Of a stretch of 39,123 nucleotides of DNA, positions 24,437-33,400 are shown in pieces. Each line of letters opens with the position of its first letter. Position 1 is the stretch's first letter. The stretch is from Acetivibrio mesophilus (GTDB lineage Bacteria > Bacillota > Clostridia > Acetivibrionales > Acetivibrionaceae), in assembly GCF_004102745.1 (NCBI RefSeq), contig NZ_RLII01000029.1:1-39123 (forward strand), given 5' to 3'. The position numbers and the translations under genes were made by a program. The notes below the pieces were generated by a model, which worked only from the letters and a program-made list of their open reading frames with translations, was not told where the DNA came from and searched no databases.

Positions 24437-26968
24437 ATGAAGATTGCGTTTTCGACACTAGGTTGTCCTGACTTCAGTTGGACAGACATATATTCCATGG
24501 CTAAGGATTTTGGATTTGACGGTATCGAAATCCGTGGACTTGGAAATGAAATTTTTGCGGTAAAAGCACAGCCTTTTACTGAATCACAGTTGCCTCAGAC
24601 TGCGAAGAAGCTCTCGGAGCTCAGTCTTGAAATTCCATGCTTTTCTTCCGGATGCTGTCTGAAGTTTGCTGAGAATGCAGACAAAAATCATGAAGAGGTT
24701 GTACAATATATTACACTTGCCTCTAAGTTGGGCACTCCTTTTGTCCGTATTCTTGCCGATCTTGAGCCGGAGCCTCAAGGAGAAGTGGATGACAATGTTG
24801 TCATTGAGGCGCTAAAGAAACTTGCTCCCATAGCAGAAGAAAAAGGTGTCACACTGCTCGTGGAAACCAACGGAGTATATTCCGACACTGCCCGCCTGTG
24901 CGCGCTTCTTTGCAGTGTGGCCAGTGATGCAGTAGCAGCTCTGTGGGATGTGCACCATCCTTACAGATATGCCGGTGAGACTCCAGGAAAGACGGTGCAG
25001 AATCTTGGGGCATATATAAAATATGTTCATATCAAGGACTCTGTTGTTGAAAACGGAAAAACACAATACCGTATGTTGGGTGAGGGCGATTTGCCGATTG
25101 ACGATATCATGATGGCACTTAGGTCAATCAACTATGAGGGATATGTTTCTCTTGAGTGGGTTAAGCGCTGGGCTGCAGACCTTGATGACGCCGGAGTGGT
25201 TTTCCCTAATTTTGCCAACTACATGAACCGTTACACAAACAAAAGAGTAGTGAAAGGGCGTCTGTTTGACAATGCGAAGAAGACTGGAAAATATATTTGG
25301 GAGAAAGATACGTTGATTGATCTCACATTCTCTCAGGTATTGGACCGCGTTGTTGAAGAATTCCCCGATCAGTACGCATTCCGATATACCACAACGGATT
25401 ATACCCGAACTTATGCGGAGTTCCGGGATGATGTTGATACTTTTGCAAGATCCCTTATAGCATTGGGAGTAAAGCCGGGTGATCATGTTGCTGTCTGGGC
25501 TACCAATGTTCCCCAATGGTTTATTACATTCTGGGCAACAGTCAAGATTGGTGCGGTGCTTGTTACTGTGAATACTGCTTACAAAATTTATGAGGCTGAA
25601 TATCTGCTCCGCCAGTCGGATACCCACACACTGGTCATGGTTGACGGGTATAAGGATTCGGACTATGTCGGTATTATTAAGGAGCTTTGTCCAGAGCTTG
25701 AAACAGCAGAGGCCGGTAAACCTCTACATATTAAGAGGCTGCCTTTCCTGCGCAATATTATTACTATTGATTCAAAACAGAAAGGGTGTCTCCACTGGGA
25801 TGAGGCAATGGCCTTGGCGGAAAAAGTGCCTGTTGAAGAGGTTCAACGCCGTGCGCTGGCAGTTAATAGACATGATGTCTGCAATATGCAGTATACATCG
25901 GGAACTACAGGTTTTCCAAAGGGAGTTATGCTTACCCATTATAATGTTATTAACAACGGAAAATGCATTGGAGACTGCATGGATCTTTCCACTGCTGACC
26001 GCATGCTGATTCATGTGCCAATGTTCCACTGCTTTGGATTGGTGCTTTCAATGATAGCTTCAATGACCCATGGTTCGACAATGTGTCCGATACCGTATTT
26101 TTCACCGAAGGTGTCTTTGGATTGCATTAACCGCGAAAAGATAACTGTCTGCAACGGAGTTCCGACGATGTTTATTGCAATGATGGAACACGAGGATTTC
26201 AAAAACACCGATTTCTCTCATATGAGAACGGGAATTATGGCTGGAAGTCCATGTCCTATAAAGGTTATGCAGGATGTAGTTAATAAAATGAATATGAATG
26301 AGATAACCATCGTATTTGGTCAGACCGAGGCTTCACCGGGCTGTACTCAGAGCCGTGTTGATGATCCTATTGAGGTACGTGTGAATACTGTCGGACGCGC
26401 GCTTCCGGGAATTGAATGTAAGATTGTAGACCCTGAAACCGGTGAGGATTTGCCGGATAATACCGATGGAGAGTTTGTTGCTCGCGGATATAATATTATG
26501 AAAGGCTACTACAAGATGCCTGAAGCAACGGCAGCGGCCATTGATGAAAATGGATGGCTACATACCGGAGATATGGCAAGGCGTGACGAAAACGGCAACT
26601 ACAAAATAACCGGTCGTATTAAGGACATGATAATTCGTGGCGGAGAGAATATATATCCGAAGGAAATTGAGGACTTTATCTACACTCATCCGAAAGTAAG
26701 AGATGTTCAGGTTATAGGAGTTCCTGACAAACAGTACGGTGAAGAGATTATGGCTTGTGTTATCCTTAAGGATGGAGAGACAATGACTGGCGAAGAGCTT
26801 AAGGATTACGTTCGCTCCCATATGGCAAAGCACAAGACACCGCGCTATATTGATTTTGTTACAGAATTCCCTATGAATGCGGCAGGAAAAATATTGAAGT
26901 ATAAAATGCGTGAGCAAGCAGTTGAAAAATTGGCTCTCCAAGAAGCTAATTCGATTGTTACAGCTTAA
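24437..26968 (+). CDS. TIM-barrel (xylose isomerase-like) / acyl-CoA ligase fusion
   Basis: 843 residues from the ATG at 24437 behind TAGGAGG; the frame is open further up, but that part overlaps the leader hairpins. Residues 1-285 are a sugar isomerase/AP-endonuclease-2-type barrel: MKIAFSTLGCPD, GIEIRGLG, LLVETNG, WDVHHPYR, YVHIKDS, GEGDLP and SLEWVKRW provide the usual Glu/Asp/His metal ligands. Residues 300-835 are an AMP-forming ANL ligase: YTSGTTGFPKGVMLTH (P-loop), FGQTEASPG, GWLHTGDMARRDENG, GRIKDMIIRGGENIYPKEIE and a C-terminal catalytic Lys near 818 in AAGKILKYKM. Both halves look intact. Such ligases turn a carboxylic acid, ATP and CoA into acyl-CoA. The acid is unknown; the ligase body is like medium- or branched-chain fatty acid CoA ligases. 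T-box control implies a link with amino acid supply. Confidence 0.9.
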   Translation: MKIAFSTLGCPDFSWTDIYSMAKDFGFDGIEIRGLGNEIFAVKAQPFTESQLPQTAKKLSELSLEIPCFSSGCCLKFAENADKNHEEVVQYITLASKLGTPFVRILADLEPEPQGEVDDNVVIEALKKLAPIAEEKGVTLLVETNGVYSDTARLCALLCSVASDAVAALWDVHHPYRYAGETPGKTVQNLGAYIKYVHIKDSVVENGKTQYRMLGEGDLPIDDIMMALRSINYEGYVSLEWVKRWAADLDDAGVVFPNFANYMNRYTNKRVVKGRLFDNAKKTGKYIWEKDTLIDLTFSQVLDRVVEEFPDQYAFRYTTTDYTRTYAEFRDDVDTFARSLIALGVKPGDHVAVWATNVPQWFITFWATVKIGAVLVTVNTAYKIYEAEYLLRQSDTHTLVMVDGYKDSDYVGIIKELCPELETAEAGKPLHIKRLPFLRNIITIDSKQKGCLHWDEAMALAEKVPVEEVQRRALAVNRHDVCNMQYTSGTTGFPKGVMLTHYNVINNGKCIGDCMDLSTADRMLIHVPMFHCFGLVLSMIASMTHGSTMCPIPYFSPKVSLDCINREKITVCNGVPTMFIAMMEHEDFKNTDFSHMRTGIMAGSPCPIKVMQDVVNKMNMNEITIVFGQTEASPGCTQSRVDDPIEVRVNTVGRALPGIECKIVDPETGEDLPDNTDGEFVARGYNIMKGYYKMPEATAAAIDENGWLHTGDMARRDENGNYKITGRIKDMIIRGGENIYPKEIEDFIYTHPKVRDVQVIGVPDKQYGEEIMACVILKDGETMTGEELKDYVRSHMAKHKTPRYIDFVTEFPMNAAGKILKYKMREQAVEKLALQEANSIVTA

Positions 26969-26985
26969 GCATTATTAACGTTATA

Positions 26986-27038
26986 AAAGCACGGTCAGGT
27001 TCCATTCATGTCTTTGGTGTGGAGCCTGACCGATTGCT
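26986..27038. terminator. Bidirectional terminator between convergent genes
   Basis: CGGTCAGGTTCC (26992-27003) pairs with GGAGCCTGACCG (27021-27032). Outer AAAAGCA and TGCTTTT extend it and give T runs in both directions, serving the ligase gene and the minus-strand lipoprotein gene. Confidence 0.88.
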
Positions 27039-27048
27039 TTTTAAAGAA

Positions 27049-27624
27049 TTATTTCACCAGTTCCTGCTTTCCTGTTATAGTACTGTCAGCGTCTGCTTTA
27101 AATGTAGATTGAGCTTCTTCGGTTGTAAAGTATACATTTCCTTCAACCTTAGTGTCTACCAGCTGGAAGTTGCTTGACGAGACATAAAGGTCACCTTTAA
27201 AGGTTCCATGTTGAATGCTGGCATTAGGACTATTGATGGTCAATTTGGGAATTGTTAAAGTGTATCTGGCAGTGATATTGCGGCTTGCATCCTGTTCATA
27301 CAAACCAATCTTACGCTGTATAATATCTTGACCGTTTTCATCCTTCTTGCCGTTTTTGTATTCACCTTCCAATACAAGCTCTTTATCAAAAGTTAAATCT
27401 TTTGTCAATGCAATGAGCCACGTACCGTTGCTGCTGATAGCTTTTTCAAAAGAAGCTTCATCGCCTACTATCGAGGCTGTACTAACCGAATCCGGTGGTG
27501 TTGCATTTGATTCGGATGTTTGAGTGGGTTTGGGCTGCTGAGTTGTTGGACCCTGCTGTTGTGTACATCCCACAAGCAATAAAATTGAAAGTGGAATCAT
27601 TAATAAGACGACTTTTGCTTTCAA
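27049..27624 (-). CDS. Lipoprotein with bactofilin-like beta-solenoid region
   Basis: 191 residues from a TTG start at 27624, chosen because AAGGGAGG lies 8 nt before it and the signal peptide then begins LKAKVVLLMIPLSILLL; an upstream ATG at 27660 would put a charged extension before the signal. The lipobox is LLVGC with Cys at about 20. A Gln/Pro/Thr-rich tether follows to about 55. The rest alternates short strands, and the last 60 residues (NASIQHGTFKGDLYVSSSNF, then VEGNVYFTTEEAQSTFK) repeat every 17-20 residues in the manner of a right-handed beta-solenoid or bactofilin-type polymer domain. Located on the outer membrane face. Function not known. Confidence 0.72.
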   Translation of the reverse strand: MKAKVVLLMIPLSILLLVGCTQQQGPTTQQPKPTQTSESNATPPDSVSTASIVGDEASFEKAISSNGTWLIALTKDLTFDKELVLEGEYKNGKKDENGQDIIQRKIGLYEQDASRNITARYTLTIPKLTINSPNASIQHGTFKGDLYVSSSNFQLVDTKVEGNVYFTTEEAQSTFKADADSTITGKQELVK

Positions 27625-27671
27625 TGGAAATACCTCCCTTATTAGTAAAAATTGTTTCATGCTTCTTATGT

Positions 27672-27695
27672 ATTATACCCATAATTATACCCATA
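27672..27695 (-). promoter_or_regulatory. Two tandem ATTATACCCATA repeats giving twin -10 boxes
   Basis: The 12-nt unit occurs twice head to tail (27672-27683 and 27684-27695). Read on the minus strand each contains TATAAT, 47-65 nt upstream of the lipoprotein start, so they may be alternative -10 elements or a repeated operator. Confidence 0.4.
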
Positions 27696-27872
27696 ATAAT
27701 GAAAAATATTTACTAAATTGTGTTATAATATTTATAGTTTTAGAAGTAATAAATAATTTCAAAAAGGGGTGCGGCAGTACTAAATCTTTAATTGAAAAAA
27801 GTGTGTGTTTTAAAAGGAATTATTGTGGAATATTAAATAGTAATCTTAGTAAATAATTAGGAGGACGATAAT

Positions 27873-28103
27873 ATGGACGTAATTGTATATACTACACCTA
27901 CATGTCCATGGTGTACAAGAGTGAAGGAATATCTTAATCAAAATGATGTTCAGTACAGGGAAGTCAACGTTGCATCCGACAGGAACGCTGCAATGGAAAT
28001 GATTCAAAAATCCGGTCAGCGTGGTGTACCTGTTGTAGAGATTGACGGAAACATCGTTGTAGGATTTGATCAGGCTAAAATCGACAGTTTGATAGGAAAG
28101 TAA
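27873..28103 (+). CDS. Glutaredoxin-like redox protein
   Basis: 76 residues; ATG behind TTAGGAGG. A complete single-domain thioredoxin fold of glutaredoxin type: active site CPWC (Cys11, Cys14) after YTTPT, cis-proline at Pro53 in RGVPVVEI, and the closing VVGFDQAKIDSLI. Small size and the CPWC motif match the YruB/NrdH-like group of clostridial glutaredoxins, which reduce disulfides in the cytoplasm. It has its own terminator and looks monocistronic; no ribonucleotide reductase gene is near. Confidence 0.93.
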   Translation: MDVIVYTTPTCPWCTRVKEYLNQNDVQYREVNVASDRNAAMEMIQKSGQRGVPVVEIDGNIVVGFDQAKIDSLIGK

Positions 28104-28123
28104 AAGCAAGAAATATTTTCTTT

Positions 28124-28149
28124 TAGGTCTTTCTGGCAGGGAAGGCCTA
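28124..28149 (+). terminator. Terminator after the glutaredoxin gene
   Basis: TAGGTCTTTC (28124-28133) pairs with GGGAAGGCCTA (28139-28149) using G-U pairs, then TTTTAA. Confidence 0.6.
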
Positions 28150-28252
28150 TTTTAATGCAAAATAAAAGTATATAATATAATTGTTAGTAAGGGATGAGGT
28201 ATAGATAAAAAAGCTGACTTAATATTAAAGAGTATAGATTGGAGGAAAATAA

Positions 28253-29392
28253 ATGCAGTATCGTGAATTGGGTAAAACCGGTGTAAAAATATCTACTCTG
28301 GGGTTTGGAGCAATGAGACTTCCGGAGATTAATACTAACGGGAAGACGGAGTTTGATGTAGAAAAAAGCATTGCAATGATTCATAGAGCATTTGAGCTTG
28401 GAGTAAATTACATAGATACCGCTCCCGGATACTGCAACGGTGAAAGCGAGATTATTGTAGGCAAGGCTTTAAAAGGTTGGAGAGACAGGGTCTATTTATC
28501 CACCAAAAATCCAATTGAGAACGCATCGGGCTCCGATTGGCGTAAAAGACTGGAAAATTCATTGAAAAAGCTGGATACGGACTATATTGATTTTTACCAT
28601 ATGTGGGGTATTAGCCTACAAGACTATGAAGAGAGTATAAATGTGAAGGATGGACCTCTTGAGGCCGCGCAGAAGGCTAAAGAAGAGGGGCTTATCCGGC
28701 ATATATCCTTTTCATTTCATGATAAACCTGAAAACTTAATTAAGCTTGTGGATACCGGCAGCTTTGAAACGGTGTTATGTCAGTACAACCTTCTTGACAG
28801 AAGCAATGAAAAGGCAATAGAGTATGCAAAGAGCAAGGGACTGGGAGTAATAATCATGGGACCTGTGGGAGGGGGAAAGCTTGGTGAACCCTCGGACACA
28901 ATTAAAAAGCTGCTTCCTCAAAAGACAGTAAGCTGTGCGGAAATAGCCTTGAGATTTGTACTTGCCAATCCGAATGTTGACTGTGCACTGTCGGGAATGA
29001 GTTCAATTGAAATGGTTGAGGATAATGCTCGTATTGCATCGAATGATACTCCTCTTACAAAGGAAGAACTCGACATGGTGAATGCATCAATGGCGGAAAA
29101 TAAGCGGATGGAAGAACTATATTGCACCGGCTGCAATTATTGCATGCCCTGCCCTGCCGGTGTTAATATTCCTCTAAATTTTCAGTTGATGAATTATCAC
29201 AGGGTATATAAGATTACCGACTATGCAAAAGGCCAATACAGTCAAATTGGGAAGGTTCAATGGTATAAGGGCAAACCGGCCCACGAGTGTATTGAGTGTG
29301 GGGTATGTGAAGCAAAATGCCCTCAGAAGCTTGAGATAAGAAAGCAATTGAAGGAGACTGCAAGGGTCTTGTCAGTTAGTAAAAATACATAA
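28253..29392 (+). CDS. Aldo-keto reductase with C-terminal double [4Fe-4S] domain
   Basis: 379 residues; ATG behind TTGGAGG. An aldo-keto reductase barrel fills about 1-285, with the full catalytic tetrad Asp55, Tyr60 (DTAPGYC), Lys85 (STKNP) and His116 (YHMWG). The C-terminus has two ferredoxin-type clusters: CTGCNYCMPCPAGVNI at about 295 and CIECGVCEAKCPQ at about 345. This is a common clostridial subfamily, predicted oxidoreductases that pair NAD(P)H and iron-sulfur centres; the substrate is usually unknown. Cytoplasmic, no signal. It is a single gene with no matching partner next to it. Confidence 0.93.
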   Translation: MQYRELGKTGVKISTLGFGAMRLPEINTNGKTEFDVEKSIAMIHRAFELGVNYIDTAPGYCNGESEIIVGKALKGWRDRVYLSTKNPIENASGSDWRKRLENSLKKLDTDYIDFYHMWGISLQDYEESINVKDGPLEAAQKAKEEGLIRHISFSFHDKPENLIKLVDTGSFETVLCQYNLLDRSNEKAIEYAKSKGLGVIIMGPVGGGKLGEPSDTIKKLLPQKTVSCAEIALRFVLANPNVDCALSGMSSIEMVEDNARIASNDTPLTKEELDMVNASMAENKRMEELYCTGCNYCMPCPAGVNIPLNFQLMNYHRVYKITDYAKGQYSQIGKVQWYKGKPAHECIECGVCEAKCPQKLEIRKQLKETARVLSVSKNT

Positions 29393-29418
29393 TGGGGGAT
29401 AAAATATGCGCAACACCC

Positions 29419-30108
29419 TTAGGAGACGGTGTCTTCCGTATACTTAAGTTCATACCCTGCGCCGCGAATGGTATCTATTGTTACCTTGGAATTGATATTA
29501 CTAAGCTTCTTCCTTAAAAAAGATATGTAGACTTCAACGTGGTTGGCACTTGCTTTGGAGTCAAACCCCCACAGCTTTTCGATGATCGTTTCTTTGGGGG
29601 AAATCATCCCTTTTCTGAGGATCAGAAATTCAATAAGTTCACATTCGCGGCGCGTCAGGTTTATTTTAGCTGTCTGTGTAGATAGAATAAGATTGGAAGT
29701 GTTTAGCTCTATATCGCCAAAAGATAATATGTTGTTCATGACAATTCCACCTTTGCGCCTACCAAGAGCGCGGATTCTTGCCATAAGTACTTCCGTTGGA
29801 AAAGGTTTGGCTAAGTAGTCATCAGCACCGCTGTCCAGACCGGTTACAATGTCGGAAGGAGTATTTTCTTCGGATATTAGTAACACTAGAGTTGACAGAT
29901 TTCTTTTTCTGAGGGTTTTAAGCAAAGTGATACCATCCATCGTAGGGAGCTTTGTATCCAGTACAATGATGTCATAAATACCTGTAAGTGCAAAAGCTAA
30001 CCCGTCTTCTCCATTGTAAACACATGTAACTATATAGTTATTTTTCCTAAGGATATTAGCCATGCTTTCAGTAAGTCGGACATTATCTTCAATTACCAGT
30101 ATTTTCAC
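29419..30108 (-). CDS. OmpR/PhoB-family response regulator (orphan)
   Basis: 229 residues from a GTG at 30108 with AAGGAGG ahead of it; the longer open frame (to 30201) adds a non-conserved 31 residues and is not used. The receiver domain (1-112) has MKILVIEDN at the start, phospho-acceptor Asp51 (IIVLDTKLPTMDG), Ser78 at the switch position and Lys100 (YLAKPF). The DNA-binding winged helix (about 130-225) has LTRRECELIEFLILRKGMI, and HVEVYISFLRKKL and TIRGAGYEL at the end. No histidine kinase is adjacent, so the partner is elsewhere. It is divergent from the CotH operon with 350 nt between them, and could regulate it; that is inference. Confidence 0.92.
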   Translation of the reverse strand: MKILVIEDNVRLTESMANILRKNNYIVTCVYNGEDGLAFALTGIYDIIVLDTKLPTMDGITLLKTLRKRNLSTLVLLISEENTPSDIVTGLDSGADDYLAKPFPTEVLMARIRALGRRKGGIVMNNILSFGDIELNTSNLILSTQTAKINLTRRECELIEFLILRKGMISPKETIIEKLWGFDSKASANHVEVYISFLRKKLSNINSKVTIDTIRGAGYELKYTEDTVS

Positions 30109-30456
30109 AATTATGCCTCCTTCCCCTTCTATTTTAACATGGATTAGCCTCAGAAGGACACAGTATAAATCAGTTTGTTGACATAATATGATTAAAAGCA
30201 ATTGATATTATGCTTTTTAAGGTTGTTTTAAGCTTTGCAATATAGAATGATAATAGAGAAATTATATTCTGTACTAAATTTTAGACTCAAATATATTTTG
30301 TTTATACGAATATATATTCATACGAAGTTCTATTTCTAACAAAGTTATTAGAAAGTATCCGTCCTAGCTATGTTTATCGATTATCCTGATCAGAGTAGAG
30401 AGTATTATTGTTTTACAAATATATATAATACAAAATTTTGCAAAGGGGAGAAGTAG
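30109..30456. other. Divergent spacer between response regulator and CotH operon
   Basis: AT-rich. It contains a 12-bp palindrome GAATATATATTC (30308-30319) flanked by two ATACGAA copies (about 30304-30310 and 30320-30326), and a strong AAGGGGAG ribosome site for the CotH gene at its end. I cannot place a convincing -35/-10 pair. The repeat pair is a reasonable binding site for the neighbouring regulator. Confidence 0.35.
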
Positions 30457-33400
30457 ATGAAAAAAGTTGTGTCAAGTACCGTCATTTTTGCTATGCTTAT
30501 GGCAATAATGATACCCGTATGTTATTTTGGAGCATTTGCCCAGGCGACCGAGGCTCTTTTTATTAATGAGGTCATGTCGTCAAATGAGTCCACAATACGT
30601 GATGGGGATGTTACTGACCCTAAACATGGAAGTAAGGGCGGAGCATACTCAGACTGGATTGAGATTTATAATTCCGGTTCTAGGGATGTGGATCTGACAG
30701 GATATATTCTGGCAGACTCTTCGGCAGAATGGATATTCCCACAAGGGATCGTACCGGCAGGAGGATACTTGTTGGTTTGGGCATCCGACAAGGATATGGT
30801 GGACCAAAACGGTCAATTGCACACAAATTTCAAATTGAGTGCGTCCGGTGAGACTGTGACATTAAGAAAGCCCGATGGAACTATTGTTGATTCTGTTGCA
30901 GTTATTAGTCTTGGGGATGACCAGAGCTATGGAAGAATAAGCGATGGCGCCTCTGAGTTCGTCGTTTTTTCAAAAGCAACACCTGGAGCTGCAAATGTTT
31001 ATGATGCTCCTACAGAGACTACTCTCTTTATCAACGAGGTTATGGCTTCCAATACATCTACAATAAGAGATGGAGATGTAGATGACCCTAAACATGGAAG
31101 TAAGGGTGGAGCATACTCAGACTGGATTGAGATATATAATTCCGGTTCTAGGGATGTGGATCTGACAGGATACATTCTGGCGGACTCTTCGGCAGAATGG
31201 ATATTTCCGCAGGGAGTTGTGCCGGCAGGAGGATATTTGCTGGTTTGGGCATCTGATAAGAATATGGTTGCAGCTGACGGACAACTGCACACTAATTTTA
31301 AGATAAGCTCATCCGGAGAAGCCTTGACCCTAAAGGATCCTGACGGCAATGTTATTGATATCTTGGTAACTATAAATCTTTTGGATGATGAATCCTATGG
31401 AAGAAAAACTGACGGTTCATCCGAACTGTCGTTATTAAAACCTACGCCCGGAGCGGCAAATGTTTTTGATCCAAGTCTTATACCTGTTTTAGAGCCTGCT
31501 TTTTCCCATCAGGGAGGATTTTATACCGATGCATTTAACCTCGAGCTTACTGCAAAGGAGTCCGGAGTTAAGATTTACTATACCACGGATGGTTCTGATC
31601 CTGTCCCGGGTGAAGAAGGAACTGCTGAATACACTTCCGGTATTAATGTAAAGAGCAGGGCAGGAGAACCAAATGTCCTTTCTATGATTTGGGATATATC
31701 CAACGATCAGTGGAACAAATGGAAGGCACCAAAAGGAGAAGTATTCAAGTGTACTACCATTAAGGCAATCGCTGCAAGAGATGATGGAGCAAAGAGTAAA
31801 GTAGTCACTCACTCATATTTTGTAGATCCGGAAATTAATACAAGATATACTCTGCCTGTGATTTCTCTTGTAACCGAATATGAGAACTTGTTTGACGAGT
31901 CTACTGGCCTTTATGTAAATGAAAATTATGAAGAAAGCGGTTCGGAATGGGAGCGACCGGTGCATGTCGAGTTCTTTGAAACCAACGGAAAGCTTGGATT
32001 TTCCCAGAATGCCGGACTCAGAATACATGGAGGATGGACAAGAAAGTACCCTCAGAAGTCTTTCCGTTTGTATGGTGATCACTATAATGATATTGGTGAA
32101 TTTAAATATGAGATTTTCCCAGGCTTGAGAGGAACGGGAACAGGCAAAAAAATTAAAAGCTTTGAACGCTTGATTTTGAGAAATGCAGGCAATGACTGGA
32201 CAGGTGCCCTTTTCAGGGATGAGATGATGCATAGTCTTGTTTCCCATCTGAAAATAGACACCCAGTCTTACAGGCCGTGTGTAGTATTCTTAAATGGAGA
32301 GTATTGGGGAATATATCATATTCGTGAACGTCTTGACGATAAATACCTTAAAGAACACTACGACCTTGATGATGACAAGGTTGCAATACTTGATGTCTTT
32401 GAGACTCCAGAGGTTCAGGAAGGTGATTCCACGGATGTTTTGGCATATACGGACGATATCATAAATTATTTAAAAACTCATTCCATAACAGAACAAAGCA
32501 CCTATGATTATATTAAAACGAAAATTGACATAGAAAACTATATCGATTATTATGTTTCGGAAATATTCTTCGGAAATACAGACTGGCCGGGAAACAATAT
32601 GTGCATATGGAGGTATAAGACTGAGGATGGCCAATATCATCCTGAAGCACCTTACGGTCAGGACGGAAGATGGAGATGGATGCTGAAAGATACCGATTTT
32701 GGCTTTGGTTTGTACGGGGCAAGTGTGTCCCACAACACTCTTGCTTTTGCTGCCGGTGACAAATACGAAGATTATGCCAATGAGGAGTGGGCGGTATTTC
32801 TATTTAAGACTCTTCTTCAGAATGAAGAGTTTAGAAATGAATTTATAAGCCGTTTTGCAGACCAATTGAATACTTCCTTTGTGCCATCAAGAGTGACTTC
32901 GATTATTAATGATGTGGTTTCAACTCTTGAACCGGAAATTAAGGAACATACAGACCGTTGGCCGTTTATTAAATTAACTACCACTAGTTTTTGGGAAACA
33001 ACATGGAGTCAAGAACTGAATCAGATTAGAAACTATGCCAATAATCGTCCTGGATATGTAAGACAGCACATATTGAGCAAGTTCGGAAAGAATGGTGTAA
33101 CGGGAACTGCTTCTGTGAGCTTAAACACCAATACAACCATGGGACATATAAAGATTAATTCCATTGATATTGTGTCGGATACTCCAGCAGTTGCAAACCC
33201 CGATGAATGGACCGGCTTATACTTCAAGGGAGTACCTGTAACACTAAAAGCTATACCGAAAGATGGTTATGTGTTTGATCATTGGGAGGGAATAACCGGA
33301 GTTCAACAGTCATTGGATACTGTGACATTTACTCTTTCGGAAAATATGAACATTACAGCAGTATTCAGACCGGAACAGGAAATTCCGTCGCCAACACCTC

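Noticed and set aside
30109-30201. N-terminal extension of the response regulator
   Set aside because: The receiver fold begins at the GTG at 30108, which has AAGGAGG in front; the extra 31 residues precede that site.
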